Assembly (NCBI RefSeq): GCF_000003605.2
Contig: NW_003149268.1
Span: 282,883 to 344,675 of the forward strand
Direction: 5' to 3'
DNA length: 61,793 nucleotides
From: Saccoglossus kowalevskii
Lineage: Eukaryota; Hemichordata; Enteropneusta; Harrimaniidae
A program made the position numbers and the translations under genes. Positions 49,152-59,400 of this stretch are shown in pieces. The notes beneath the pieces were generated by a model. That model had not been told where the DNA came from. It worked only from the letters and a program-made list of their open reading frames with translations, and made no database searches. Within the stretch, counting starts at the first letter, position 1, and each line of letters starts with the position of its first letter.

Positions 49152-49329
49152 GTTCAAATTTATTCAACACTTAAGATCAGCCTTTCAAACAAGCTTATCA
49201 ACTAATATTTGTCTGCTTTTTGAGATGCACAACAAGAAAATGTTATCCACAGTATTGATTTAATTTTACATCAGTGGTTTTCAACAAGATATCTATAATA
49301 GGCTAATAATAATTAGATAATCAGTATGC

Positions 49330-49630
49330 ATGGTTTTCATGTCTGTGGAGCATCTATGTACCAAATTTCAAGGAAAGAAAATGTTATGATTATGCATATT
49401 ATGCAAATTAGGCAATTAGTATGCTCAACTTTCAATCCAAAACAAATCATGTCTTAGGCATTTTCCCAGGCACTTGTATATCAAGTCTTATTGACATGGA
49501 ATAATTGTTTTTTTGAGACATAGATTATTATGCAAATTAAGCAATTATTATGCATAGATTTCAAACCAAAACTTATCAGGTCTGCACATTGTCCTGGGGC
49601 ATATACATGTACTAAGTTTCATTACAATGT
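49330..49630 (+). repeat. Short relic of the 161-bp core family
   Basis: Two to three units with ttatgcaaattaggcaatta and gtaccaaatttcaagg-type blocks match the core of the element at 42186-43766. No terminal hairpin remains; a SINE fragment follows directly. Confidence 0.65.
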
Positions 49631-49635
49631 TAAGA

Positions 49636-49815
49636 TTAATCAGACTCAATAGGGACACCAAAACCACTGGTCGAGATTCATCCAATAACATAGGCAACTC
49701 GTGGGAAGGGGCTTGGTTAAGACCTGCAGGTGCTTATGACAAGAAAATGAAACATGGAAAATGAAGAACAGGTTTTGTTGCAAAATGCACTGTCAGTACA
49801 TGTACTCACACTTTA
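49636..49815 (+). mobile_element. SINE body, 5'-truncated copy
   Basis: cactggtcgagattcatcc, then ttggttaagacctgcaggtg, then gtactcacact parallel the body of the SINE at 44.85-45.01 kb (cactggccgagaatcatt, tagttaggatgtacaggt, gtacttacact). The tRNA-like head is absent, as expected for a 5'-truncated copy. Confidence 0.62.
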
Positions 49816-50329
49816 AAATCCGAACATCAAAGGGATTGTCAGAAGGAAGAGCTCAATTATAAACTTTAACTACGGTACATGTACTTCTAGAACTTTAATT
49901 ACAAATCAAATTTACTGCAACTTTACAAGAAACAACCTGTGTCAACGACCTCATCATTAATGTTGTAAATCTAACAGTTTCACCTCCTTGATCTGTCAAA
50001 GCCAGACATCCTTAAATCAAATCAAAGGTCATGACCTAAATCATTTACTATGAGTTCATATTGTCCAAGTGTTTCTGCTTGGTTAGCCATCTACAATTTA
50101 GCAAAAAGCCAAATTACCACAAATTTTTAACATCTAGATATACTTGGGCACTTCTTAAAGTGAGCTTTAAAATTCAAAGCCAATGAAAATTTTACTCTAA
50201 TTTCTCTAAACATTATTTTAATTACTGAAGTCTAAATTTCAGTACACTACAAGGAAAATCATTAAATCACATTTTGTAATAAACAAATTTTGTCTGTGTG
50301 GCACAATGGTTGGTACATGCTTCTGCTAC

Positions 50330-50850
50330 ACACACATTTCTGGCACATACACATTTCTGGTACAGAAGTTTCTGGTTCATACACATTTCTGGTTCACACA
50401 GGTTTCGAGTTCATACACATTTTTGGTTTGCATAGGTTTCTGGTTCATACACATTCTGATTCACACCAGTTTCTGGTTCACACACATTTCTGGTTCATAA
50501 GGCTGGTTCACACATGTTTCTGGATCACACAAGTTTCTGGATCACACAAGTTTCTGGATCACACAAGTTTCTGGCCCACATAAGTTTCTGGCCCACACAA
50601 GTTTCTGGCCCACACAAGTTTCTGGCCCACACAAGTTTCTGGCCCACACAAGTTTCTGGCCCACACAAGTTTCTGGTTATTACGTACACAAATGTTTCTG
50701 GTTGGCACCTGTATCTGGTACAAACATTGTTCGTGAACATACATTTTTTGGTACACACATTTCTGGAAGGGTCACATTTCTCGTACACACACTTTAGGCA
50801 TGAGAGTTGCGGTAGCCACATGTTTCTGGTACACAAACTGTTCGTCGGCA
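50330..50850 (+). repeat. 17-bp minisatellite, about 30 copies
   Basis: aagtttctggcccacac and variants (ggttcatacacatttct, ggatcacac) repeat in tandem. The centre (about 50560-50670) is homogeneous at exactly 17 bp; the flanks are degenerate and 17-18 bp. Open frames on both strands (for example 50514-50903 + and 50525-50923 -) arise because the unit lacks stops. Confidence 0.93.
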
Positions 50851-50906
50851 TCAACAAAATTACATTGATTAGGAGAGTGATAATTTGCTCTTCTGGGTCT
50901 TGATTT

Positions 50907-50921
50907 GAGCAAACGATAGAC
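50907..50921 (+). other. Isolated consensus 5' splice site, plus strand
   Basis: GACAAG|GTGAGTAAG just after the 17-bp array is a near-perfect donor. All frames upstream are stopped within a few codons, so any exon would have to be very short or non-coding. Confidence 0.25.
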
Positions 50922-51130
50922 AAGGTGAGTAAGTCTGTGAAATAATCAGTTTACTGAAAGAAACTTTTTTTCATAACATTGATACGATAAATAACACCTC
51001 GAACATAAAATACACGATACTTGGCATTGAGTGTGTTGTATCTTCAAAGTTATAAAGTAAACACTGCTGACTTTTATTACTTATAGCTTATATTTTATTA
51101 CTCTATACCTCAAGGTGATTCCTTCAACAA

Positions 51131-51503
51131 GATGTGCTTGTAATAAAGCAAATATGGTACATGTACCTCCATTAGAGATGTGCTTGTAATAGAGCAAATA
51201 TGGTACATGTACCTCTATTGGATATGTGATTCTAATAGAGCAAATATGGTACATGTACCTCTACTGGAGATGGGCTTGTAATAGAGCAAATATGGTACAT
51301 GTACCTCTATTGGATATGTGCTTATAATAAAGCAAATATGGTACATGTACCTCTATTGGAGATGTGCTTGTAATAGAGCAAATATGGTACACATGCACCT
51401 CTATTGGATATATGCTTGTAATAGAGCAAATATGGTACATGCACCTCTATTAGAGATTTGCTTGTAATAGAGCAAATATGGTACATGTACTTCTATTGGA
51501 TAT
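51131..51503 (+). repeat. 46-bp minisatellite, 8 copies
   Basis: Units start gatgtgcttgtaatagagca at 51131 and every 46 bp after, with small indels in the last few. Each holds the palindrome GTACATGTAC and a ctctattgga end. The array stops directly before the inverted-repeat element at 51515. The taatag core recalls the internal motif of the MITE at 9021. Confidence 0.95.
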
Positions 51504-51514
51504 ACCGTACACTA

Positions 51515-52353
51515 GACTGTTGACAGTTCTCGGGCCTAATATTATTGCGTATTCTAGAAATTCAAACACCGAAGGCGTTTGATTAGAAATGCAATGCATT
51601 TCAAGCGAGGGACTTTAGTCTTGAGAGACTGTCACCGTCTGCAGCTTTCTACTTGATATGAATAATTCATAGTTGATGCTGACATCACAAAATAAATTAA
51701 ACATGTATTAAAATAATGTATGCAAATTTATTCTATATTCCCGATATAAACGGCAGCCAGTTCCTTTGTGAAATTATTTACTTGTTCCTTCCTCAGAGCT
51801 TTAAATGGTGCAACAATCATCGCGAACGACTTGGGGTGCAGGCCAAACTTTCCGAAACATTGAAAATCTAGACAAAAAGATCCAACTTCATAGATCACAT
51901 CTCTCCCCTCTATGTAGTTTGCGATAGTGTCTCGCTCGTATTTGCAAAAAATATCATGGTAGTCTAAACGTTCCAGCACTTTATAATGCATTCGTCAAGA
52001 AAACTGATATTACGATTGACTATAAATCTGTCTGCTGTCGAAAGTGTCGCGATCACATATCATACAGTAAACTTTGCATAAGTCGTGGGCGACCCTACTA
52101 TAGCTACCACTGACTCTTTTCACGGTTGCCACGATAAAATGATAGACATCTTCATGACTAATTTGCATATGAAAGTACCCAGATCTCATAAGAAATCTTG
52201 CCAGTTAATTTGAGCCCCGGACAGTTGGTCGTGCCGAATGGCACTTCATACTTCCCCTCCCGGCGTTCGCAATTTATTCACGCCTATTATGTTTATACAC
52301 AATATTTATTAATAATAATAGATTAATATTAGGTACGTCGATTGTTGACAGTC
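51515..52353. mobile_element. 839-bp inverted-repeat element enclosing an intact ORF
   Basis: The left end GACTGTTGACAGTTCTCGGG and the reverse complement of the right end, GACTGTCAACAATCGACGTA, align, and the match resumes in CCTAATATTA on both sides, giving imperfect inverted repeats of about 35 bp. Both ends abut TA (51513-51514 and 52354-52355), consistent with a TA target duplication. The interior is GC- and CpG-richer than the flanks and holds an 87-codon minus-strand ORF. No transposase signature is visible, so this is either a non-autonomous element or one that has acquired a sequence. Confidence 0.5.
51728..51991 (-). CDS. Intact 87-codon ORF inside an inverted-repeat element, unidentified
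   Basis: ATG at 51989-51991, stop at 51728-51730. The translation (MHYKVLERLDYHDIFCKYER at the N-terminus, CLDFQCFGKFGLHPKSFAMI in the middle, NNFTKELAAVYIGNIE at the end) has balanced charged, aromatic and hydrophobic residues and looks like a folded soluble domain, unlike the F/L/I-rich chance frames around it. An in-frame TGA lies one codon before the ATG, so the start is well defined unless an intron is present. About 165 bp upstream is a perfect octamer, ATGCAAAT. I do not recognise the family; no DDE/D triad or zinc motif is evident. Lack of decay in an old-looking element would suggest selection or recent activity. Confidence 0.33.
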   Translation of the reverse strand: MHYKVLERLDYHDIFCKYERDTIANYIEGRDVIYEVGSFCLDFQCFGKFGLHPKSFAMIVAPFKALRKEQVNNFTKELAAVYIGNIE

Positions 52354-52359
52354 TAGATA

Positions 52360-55020
52360 TACACTAATAAACCAAATTTTACAAAATTTCTTGCCCCCCC
52401 CCTCCAATTTACAAATTTCTAAAAAATATAGCTTACACCAAATTACATTCTAATTCTTCTAATTAATCCCCAATTTTTTTTTACTAGTCATATAATTCAC
52501 ATGAAACAAAAATCTGTCTTAAGTTAAGCATTTATAGAAGTATTGTAAACAGCTTATAGATCACAGACTAGTATTTTGTGAATTACACTAGTAAGAGAAA
52601 CCACTAAATTCTGTACCAGTGAACATTTCATTTTGGATCTTTAAGACACCAAGTTGATTTTTCATGAAATTTCATCCTCTTGAATGACCAACAAAATTAA
52701 GCAGTTTACAGTAAGTAGCGATTAAAGTTACTGTTACAAAGGTTAATTTATGATAATTTTTAATATTTATTTTTAATATACATTTATGTTATTAACAATT
52801 ACCCAATTAAACATTGCCTAGAAAGTAATACCATGGAATTACAAACGTTTTCTATCTTATGTATTAGCTTCAAAAAAAAACAGCATTATTTAGTGCTGCA
52901 TTTTAATAAGTACATAAACTGTACGTTGCTTATACTGATTTTAATAGCACTGGCAAGTTGGTCCACCAACTTTTCATCTGGGCCACTTAATTTTAAGAGT
53001 TGGTATCCCTGCTATCTACCACATTATTTGTGGAAATTTATAACACTTGTTATTTTTTTAGAATTCACTTTCTCAGCAAATACATGAATTCATATGTGAA
53101 CTGTGTATTTCAAGGGATCATTCTCGCATATTTTGAAAATCAAGCAACAGAATTAAATTTTTGCCACTAGAAAGGAATAATCCTGATTGGAAGAGACGTA
53201 CGTTTACAGAGAGAAAGTTTCACCAAGGGGCATTTTAACTATCCTCACTTTTAAAAAAACTTTCCTCTCACGAAGCGTTGGCACTTGTATGTATTCCACG
53301 TTTTGCACGATTGTCATGAAAAAAGGAAATAAAATTGCTTTTAAGTAGCATCTTTGACCAATATGCATAGAAGGTACTTGGGTCCCTGAAAGGATTGTGA
53401 TGCTTTGGGTCACGTTTATTTGTGTTATGGTTAAAAGCAATGTAAATACTGCAAGGAATTCAACCCTTTCATCAGCACTGTCACCTTGCGTCACTTTAAA
53501 AACACACATTTACAGTCTTATTTACGCAGTAATCTATCTTAAAAATTTACAATTTGAATTAGAAATTTAGAGAGAAAAAAATTATTTTCACATGAACAAC
53601 ATTTTTTCAGTTGAATGGTAAAAAAAAGTGATTTGTTCAATATTATGCAAGAAGTTTAAAACTGAGTTTCATAACCTTTTTTTTAGATTCCAGATGGTTT
53701 CCTATCAGAGGGTAACTGTCATTAAATTTGTTTTTACTTGTGCACCAGCTGACAGTGTGTTTACAGTTTTTACTGCATAACTAATAAAGACCATGCTTAA
53801 TCTGATAATAATGAACATAATAAATGGAGATATATTATTATAATAACGAATTATGATTTTTATTCGTTATTTATTACTTTATTTATTACTTTATTTTATT
53901 TATTATTCTGATTACCCTAGATCTAGAAGCTTTTGCAAGGATTACATGAGAACTGTCATCATTGTGAGAATACACCATTTTTTGCAGAGTGGATACACAG
54001 ATTTGGTTGTTATAGAGTTAACAGCATCCTAGGGCATCATCGATTTGCACGCTGTAGTTTCTGACTGATGGACTATATTACAAAATCAGTATTCGACGGG
54101 AAACATTTTTCATCATTAAAGATTAATCTGAGATGCACATTACCACATTGTCTGCAGAAAGCCTTCAAAGACAGTCAAAATGAATAACAAGGAGTAAACA
54201 GCATCAGAAGGCGTTGCATTAGTAGCAACTATCAGTAACATTTCTCACACATGTGCACCAGCCAACAGTGTTTGGACAGAATAAATATATGTATAATCTG
54301 GTAGTAACAAACATAATAGAGACATATTATAATAACAAATTATGATAGATTTTAGTACTTTATTTCATTTAATTATTATTCCGATTAGCCAAATTACTGA
54401 TCTGAAAGCCTCAGTTCTTACGAGGACTGGCAAGCTTTCGAGAAAAGAACAAAAAATTAAAGTTTCATATGTTCTAGCATCCATTCCGAATAACAACATT
54501 TCCAACTAAACGTTGATCATAGCATCATATCAATCTGATTGGTGGGAATTGTAAAGACATGTTTACAATTCTTTTTCTATGTATTATTGAATGGGTAAAT
54601 TTGTGGCAATATATAATGTCACATGACATAAACTTATGATAATTAATTGTGAATAGTTGAAAATGATTTGGTTTTGTGTACTGTTCATTTGTTATCAAAA
54701 AGGTTATTTTGGCTTAGTATCACATGTATCAAAAAAATTGGTAATAAATGCAGGTCATGACTGCGTGAAGTAAAATTATAAAAACACTCAAACATTTATT
54801 CACAGACCTGGTTTGTACAAGTTTATCAGCCTGACATTTGAAAGTAAAACAGTTGTACAGGTTTATGTAATTATTGGTTTGTATCTTAAGCACAGACATG
54901 AAAACTAGGAAACATTGAGGCTGAGTTAACGATCAAATGAGCAGAACAAGAAAATGGACAACAGTCTTCCTCCGTAAATCTGACATAGCAAAACTTTGCT
55001 ATATATATTCTCTGAGAAAG
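52360..55020. other. Long unique AT-rich stretch, nothing supported
   Basis: No array or element boundaries. The minus frame 53204-53509 (101 codons) is open without splice or start context. A C-run lies near 52395-52403. Confidence 0.4.
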
Positions 55021-55024
55021 ACAA

Positions 55025-55215
55025 ATTACTGTGGAATACTTTATTTTCGCTGGAATCAATTTTCGCTGAAAAGGCATTTTGGGAGTTCTGTATGGAATTT
55101 ATTTTCACTGAATTTTTATGAGTTGAATGTGAAATATAGGAAAAAAAGTATATTCGCTGGATTTTATTTTTTACAGAATCATCCCTTCAGTGAAAATAAA
55201 GTACTCTACAGTAAT
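55025..55215. mobile_element. 191-bp MITE with 28-bp inverted repeats
   Basis: The left arm ATTACTGTGGAATACTTTAT followed by TTTCGCTG and the reverse complement of the right arm ATTACTGTAGAGTACTTTAT followed by TTTCACTG differ at three positions. Internal TTCGCTG-like motifs recur. Open frames on both strands across it (54937-55236 +, 54926-55108 -) are consequences of the repeat. Ends start TACTGT, as in the elements at 9021 and 48942. Confidence 0.8.
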
Positions 55216-55479
55216 TTTTTAAATGTTAAAGTTTGATTAAAGTTGTTTTAGAGGGGACGCTGACAACAATCTTCAGCCCAGTTCGATAATGTTTTTCAAG
55301 ACAGTATTAAAATGTCCAAAGATGTATCTAAAGAAAAGCAAAATATTTCACAATACAAGTTTAAGCTGAAGAAATAACTTCAATTTCAAGTTTGTGCTTG
55401 TGTGACATGGATAACTTAAAAACAATAGTTTAGAAACTTTTCGTTTTGATCTATAATTTCTGCTATATTCTTATTCTAG

Positions 55480-55652
55480 CTGCAGATTTTAAAACTCGGT
55501 CAACCGACAATATAACCATTCACTCCAGTGACATATCTATCCCACTAACAGTGTTGACAGAAGCGACCTCCATAACGGCACCCAATACACTGCCACAACT
55601 GACATCAAAACCAGGACTGAAAAGTCACCCAATTAGCCTCCTCCCTTTCTAA
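55480..55652 (+). CDS. Possible terminal coding exon, plus strand, Ser/Thr-rich
   Basis: One of the best acceptors in the window (tctgctatattcttattctag) ends at 55479. The next frame, completing a codon with two bases, is open for 56 residues to TAA at 55650-55652: ADFKTRSTDNITIHSSDISI at the start and LTSKPGLKSHPISLLPF at the end. It is rich in S, T, I and P and looks like a disordered or extracellular linker. AATAAA lies further downstream near 56312. No upstream exon on the plus strand was identified, although the donor at 50921 is on the same strand. Family unknown. Confidence 0.27.
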
Positions 55653-55866
55653 CACAAACACACATGTGTGAATACTGGAAAAGCCATGTGGGTGACCCCT
55701 ACCATTGATAAAACTCACTTTCTTATGAAGAGGGTATTTTGTGCATCCGACATTTACACAATCTTTTGTGCTGGTCTGAATACTGTCTACGTACAAAAGA
55801 AGTTTTCAATTACAAAACAGCCCCTGTGTAGGCGGACCAAAAACAAAACGTTGACTGTGTACTTAC

Positions 55867-55920
55867 AAGTTACTAGTGTATTGTTTCCCTTAGAAAAGCC
55901 TGCCTGTCGCTGGCAATCAG
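55867..55920 (-). CDS. Weak 54-bp internal-exon candidate, minus strand
   Basis: A good acceptor (ggcttgctactttttctgcag) and the donor GTAAGTACAC bound 54 bp on the minus strand. The single open frame reads DCQRQAGFSKGNNTLVT with two bases before it and one after. Hydrophilic, but too short to judge. Overlapped by plus-strand frames at 55668-55955. Confidence 0.16.
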
Positions 55921-56250
55921 CTGCAGAAAAAGTAGCAAGCCTCTTTGACTATTAGTCACTGGGAGATAATTGAACGGGGAAATAATCTCCAGTTAAGAGC
56001 AGAGATACGTATTGGAAACATTCCAAAGACAAGGATTTATCCAAACAGCACTCTCTCTAACTGCCACAGAGCAGGCAGGAGTCTCCAAGCTGCTGTGCGA
56101 ACTCAAGTATTTTATGAGCAGGAGCTGTCACCACACTGCAATAATAATCGGAAGACTTGTCAACACCACTCAGTAACATTTGATTCCAGACTCCAGCGTG
56201 GCCCCAATTTTGTAACTAATACAAAAAATCCATTACGAATATCATGGTAA

Positions 56251-58430
56251 CCTGTATTATTTAGTGACTATGAACTCAAGCAGCAGCAAGGCCAGTCATA
56301 AAAAAAACTTTAATAAACACCAGTGTATCATTACACATATACACAGTATGACAAGCTATTACATAGCGCCAAGAGTTCATCAAGAGTACTCTCTGATTAA
56401 ATCATAAAGAAGCTATCGACCATAATAAAACAAAATGGCTTCCAGGAGACCGAGTAGTGCCTGACCACCAGTCAATGATTAAAATCAATATAAGCATGAA
56501 GTTGATTGGCCGATATCCAAGCACAACTGACCTTTACTGTAATTTACCAACATGAGAAGCTAACCAAGCAAAAGTTGAAAAAAAAAGTTTTAAAAGTTCA
56601 TTAAACCATTTTACAGCCATTCCTATTGACACACTAGAAGTTATAATTCCGATCTCCTAGATTAGTGGCACACTCGTTAAAACACACTCTTAACTAGTCG
56701 TACAGTTGCCAAGACATTTGGACAGACATAAAAAAACAAACTGCAAAAATCAAATTACCATGGCTGGGGAACCATAAATAGAATAGATAAACAAAATAAA
56801 ATTCTCCTAACTACATAAAACTTTTTCAACTATAAAATCAAGAATAACAAATATTGAAAAAACTACCAGAAAGTCTGACCAAGTACAAAATTTAACTGGC
56901 AGATGTTGGCCTCCAGTAAAAATAAACAACATACATAGTCAGCAATAGACGAACTTAGTGAATGCAAAAATAAACAAATCACCAAATAAACACATGAAAT
57001 TAAAAACCCACTATAATTTAAACATCACGACTATCGGGTAAATAAATGGCAACAGCTAAAAAATATCATTTTTGTCATCAACTCGTGAAACTGTCTTTTG
57101 TAAAAATTAAAGCAGCCTACAAAAAGTTTATATTTCCAAAAATCTGATTTTTTTGTGTTTATCGTTATTTGTTTATATGCATGTGGTCTTACTTGAAGAG
57201 ATGATTCATTCAAAAAATGTTATAACAATAAACTCATAACAAATACATAATGCTTGCAGATTTGCTACGAAATGAAATTAACATAAAAGCAATGTACACT
57301 TTGAAAGAGGAGTCATCATCAACAACAACAGGTGCCAAGATTCCTGGCTATCTGTCATTTCAAATCAAAACCAAGATCAAAAGCAAACACTTGACGAAGA
57401 AGACCACATTGTAACTGGTATAAAATCAAGCAGAAAGCTAATACAAATTAACATTAAATGCCCAGTTTAGATAAGATAGGAGTGGTAGTAAGGATTTCTG
57501 CCGCCAGTCTTCACTCAAATATTCAACAAATTTATCAGTAAATATAAGCTTAAACTGAAAACACCCTACTAACTGATTTTCTTTTCAACTGATATTTTGT
57601 TGGCAGAAAACACATCTTTACAAATTACATCTAGTAAAAAAATTAAAGTTGCTTTGTGTGTATAAAAGAGATTACACCTCACAGCAAATTGCAGTTTTAG
57701 TAAAAAAAAAATAATCCCAACAACACAAATTAATCTATATGTACAGAGTAATCCACAACAAATCCAACGAACAAAAAAAATCAATATTTCATTATGAATT
57801 TACAAAAAATAGAAAGAAAAAGCAACAACAAAATAAAAAAAATACCAAATTTATAGTTACAACAAAAACATCAGGCATATGAAAGATTTCTATTGGACTG
57901 AAGGAATTCTAATATGACCAACAAATCGATAAGTAAACTGATTAATTTCACAAAATAAATAAATTACTGATTTTCAATTTCCTATAACAAATACACTGAT
58001 TAATCAAAGGAACAAACACAGTGATGATAAACGAACAAAATGATTTGTTCTGTCTTAATTAAACGTAGTATTATTGAAACCTAACAAATCTTGGTTAGAG
58101 ATCTAAAGCTTTGCATTTCAATACAGTAATGAGCCCATACAACAGTTATAAGAGAATAGTTATTCAACCAAAAAATAGAACAATCATAACAAAGCACACT
58201 GGGGCTTAGGAATGAATGAAATTTGAGTACAGGCAGCCATGCTCCTGTGGATAAGGTCACAGAAACTTGCCTAGTTTGGAGCATTCTGACTCTTGGTGAA
58301 AATAGTAAACACTCACACAGAGTTCAGTGTCCCAGCGTACACAAAATCAGCAGGGGCTGAAATGAAACCTGCCTTTTGACTGAATGAATTTAAATTAATA
58401 GTGTAATGCAAGCTGTAAGCATCCAGCAGG
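56251..58430. other. AT-rich unique stretch, nothing supported
   Basis: Many A-runs. A donor-like CTTCAA|GTAAGACC near 57193 (minus) follows ATGAATGAATCATCT but has no other support. Confidence 0.4.
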
Positions 58431-58434
58431 GTGG

Positions 58435-59400
58435 AATAGTGCCGAAGTAATCATGCGTGCTACGGGCAACCGAGACTGCCGTACAGCTAACTTTTTTTAG
58501 GGTCAACACAATGGGGGAGATTTATTTTAGGTCATTTCGGGGAGAACAAAAAATTAAATAGTTCAACCTCCTTTTACGCGACAGAATAACCCACATCAAA
58601 AGGTGCAAGACGCACTGATTGAAGTCATTTGTGTGAATTCGCACTACGGGTCTCGTTAGTTGTAAACACGTTTAAAAATCCCCGTCACCACCAGCTGGAC
58701 TGTGAATGTATGTGCCGTATTGTGTGTACTGTCATGCGAGCGACTGAGTCAACTATGAGTAAAACACCAAATTGCGGCGTCTCCACCGGCTCGGCTCGGA
58801 ATCACTTTCACGTTTTGTGTTCGCCTCGTATCCCCGTTTGTGAATAAATACATATTATATTGGTGTAGTAAATGTGTTAGAAAGAAGGCTTTCCCGCCCC
58901 TAAAATGGCTCGTTTGACCTTTGTCATGCGGTTATCGCGTTTACAAATCTGATAATCAAAACTCAAAACTGATAAAGTGGGACAGAAGGTAGCAGAGATT
59001 TATTTTACTCTTCGAGGAAACCTCCTTATAGGACTTACAGCTCACAAGAACCATGTACATTTCAGCTATGTTTAAAAGTTATAAACAAACAACAAAAGAC
59101 CGGAGCTGTCAGCTGGGAAACAGCAATGAGTTTGTCGCAAAAACCAACCCTGTAGCAAAAACAGTTAAATAAACAATGATATGCACGAAACTCCGGGGTC
59201 ATGTGAAACGGCAACTTTTCTCCTCCGGGAGGGGATACCACACGACATAAAGAAGCGAATAAATTGAGAAAGTGATAAAACCTACCTCGTAGTCACTCCA
59301 AACACACTAACGCCATTTTGAATCTATATGCTCATGCGCGATAATTGGTGCAATCCCAAGCAGTCCCATGATCCATTGCATTCAATCCTACTCAACTTGA
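58435..59400. promoter_or_regulatory. CpG-richer stretch, probable promoter region
   Basis: CpG density is clearly higher than in the preceding 40 kb (for example ccggctcggctcgg near 58788). The stretch contains a GC-box-like cccgcccc near 58893, a YY1-like aaatggc near 58903, and near 59318 cgccattttg (YY1 on the minus strand) followed at 59331 by ctcatgcgcg (NRF1-like). These are features of TATA-less promoters. The plus-strand frame at 58629-58847 owes its openness to the GC-richer composition and is not supported as a gene. Confidence 0.45.
59286..59345 (-). other. Possible 5' non-coding exon, minus strand
   Basis: The minus strand reads a YY1-like tcaaaatggcg and then a donor ACGAG|GTAGG at 59286/59285. 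The ATG inside the YY1-like site opens only seven codons before TGA, so if transcribed this is a 5' UTR exon with a tiny upstream ORF. The right boundary is approximate, because the transcription start is not known. Confidence 0.3.

Noticed and set aside
50290-50923. Open frames of 97-132 codons on both strands
   Set aside because: They lie in the 17-bp minisatellite and are consequences of the stop-free unit.
1447-51503. Short tandem arrays read as CRISPR
   Set aside because: Units are contiguous with no unique spacers, and the DNA is eukaryotic in character.
58629-58847. 72-codon plus-strand ORF
   Set aside because: Lies in CpG-rich promoter-like DNA where stop codons are rare; no splice or family evidence.
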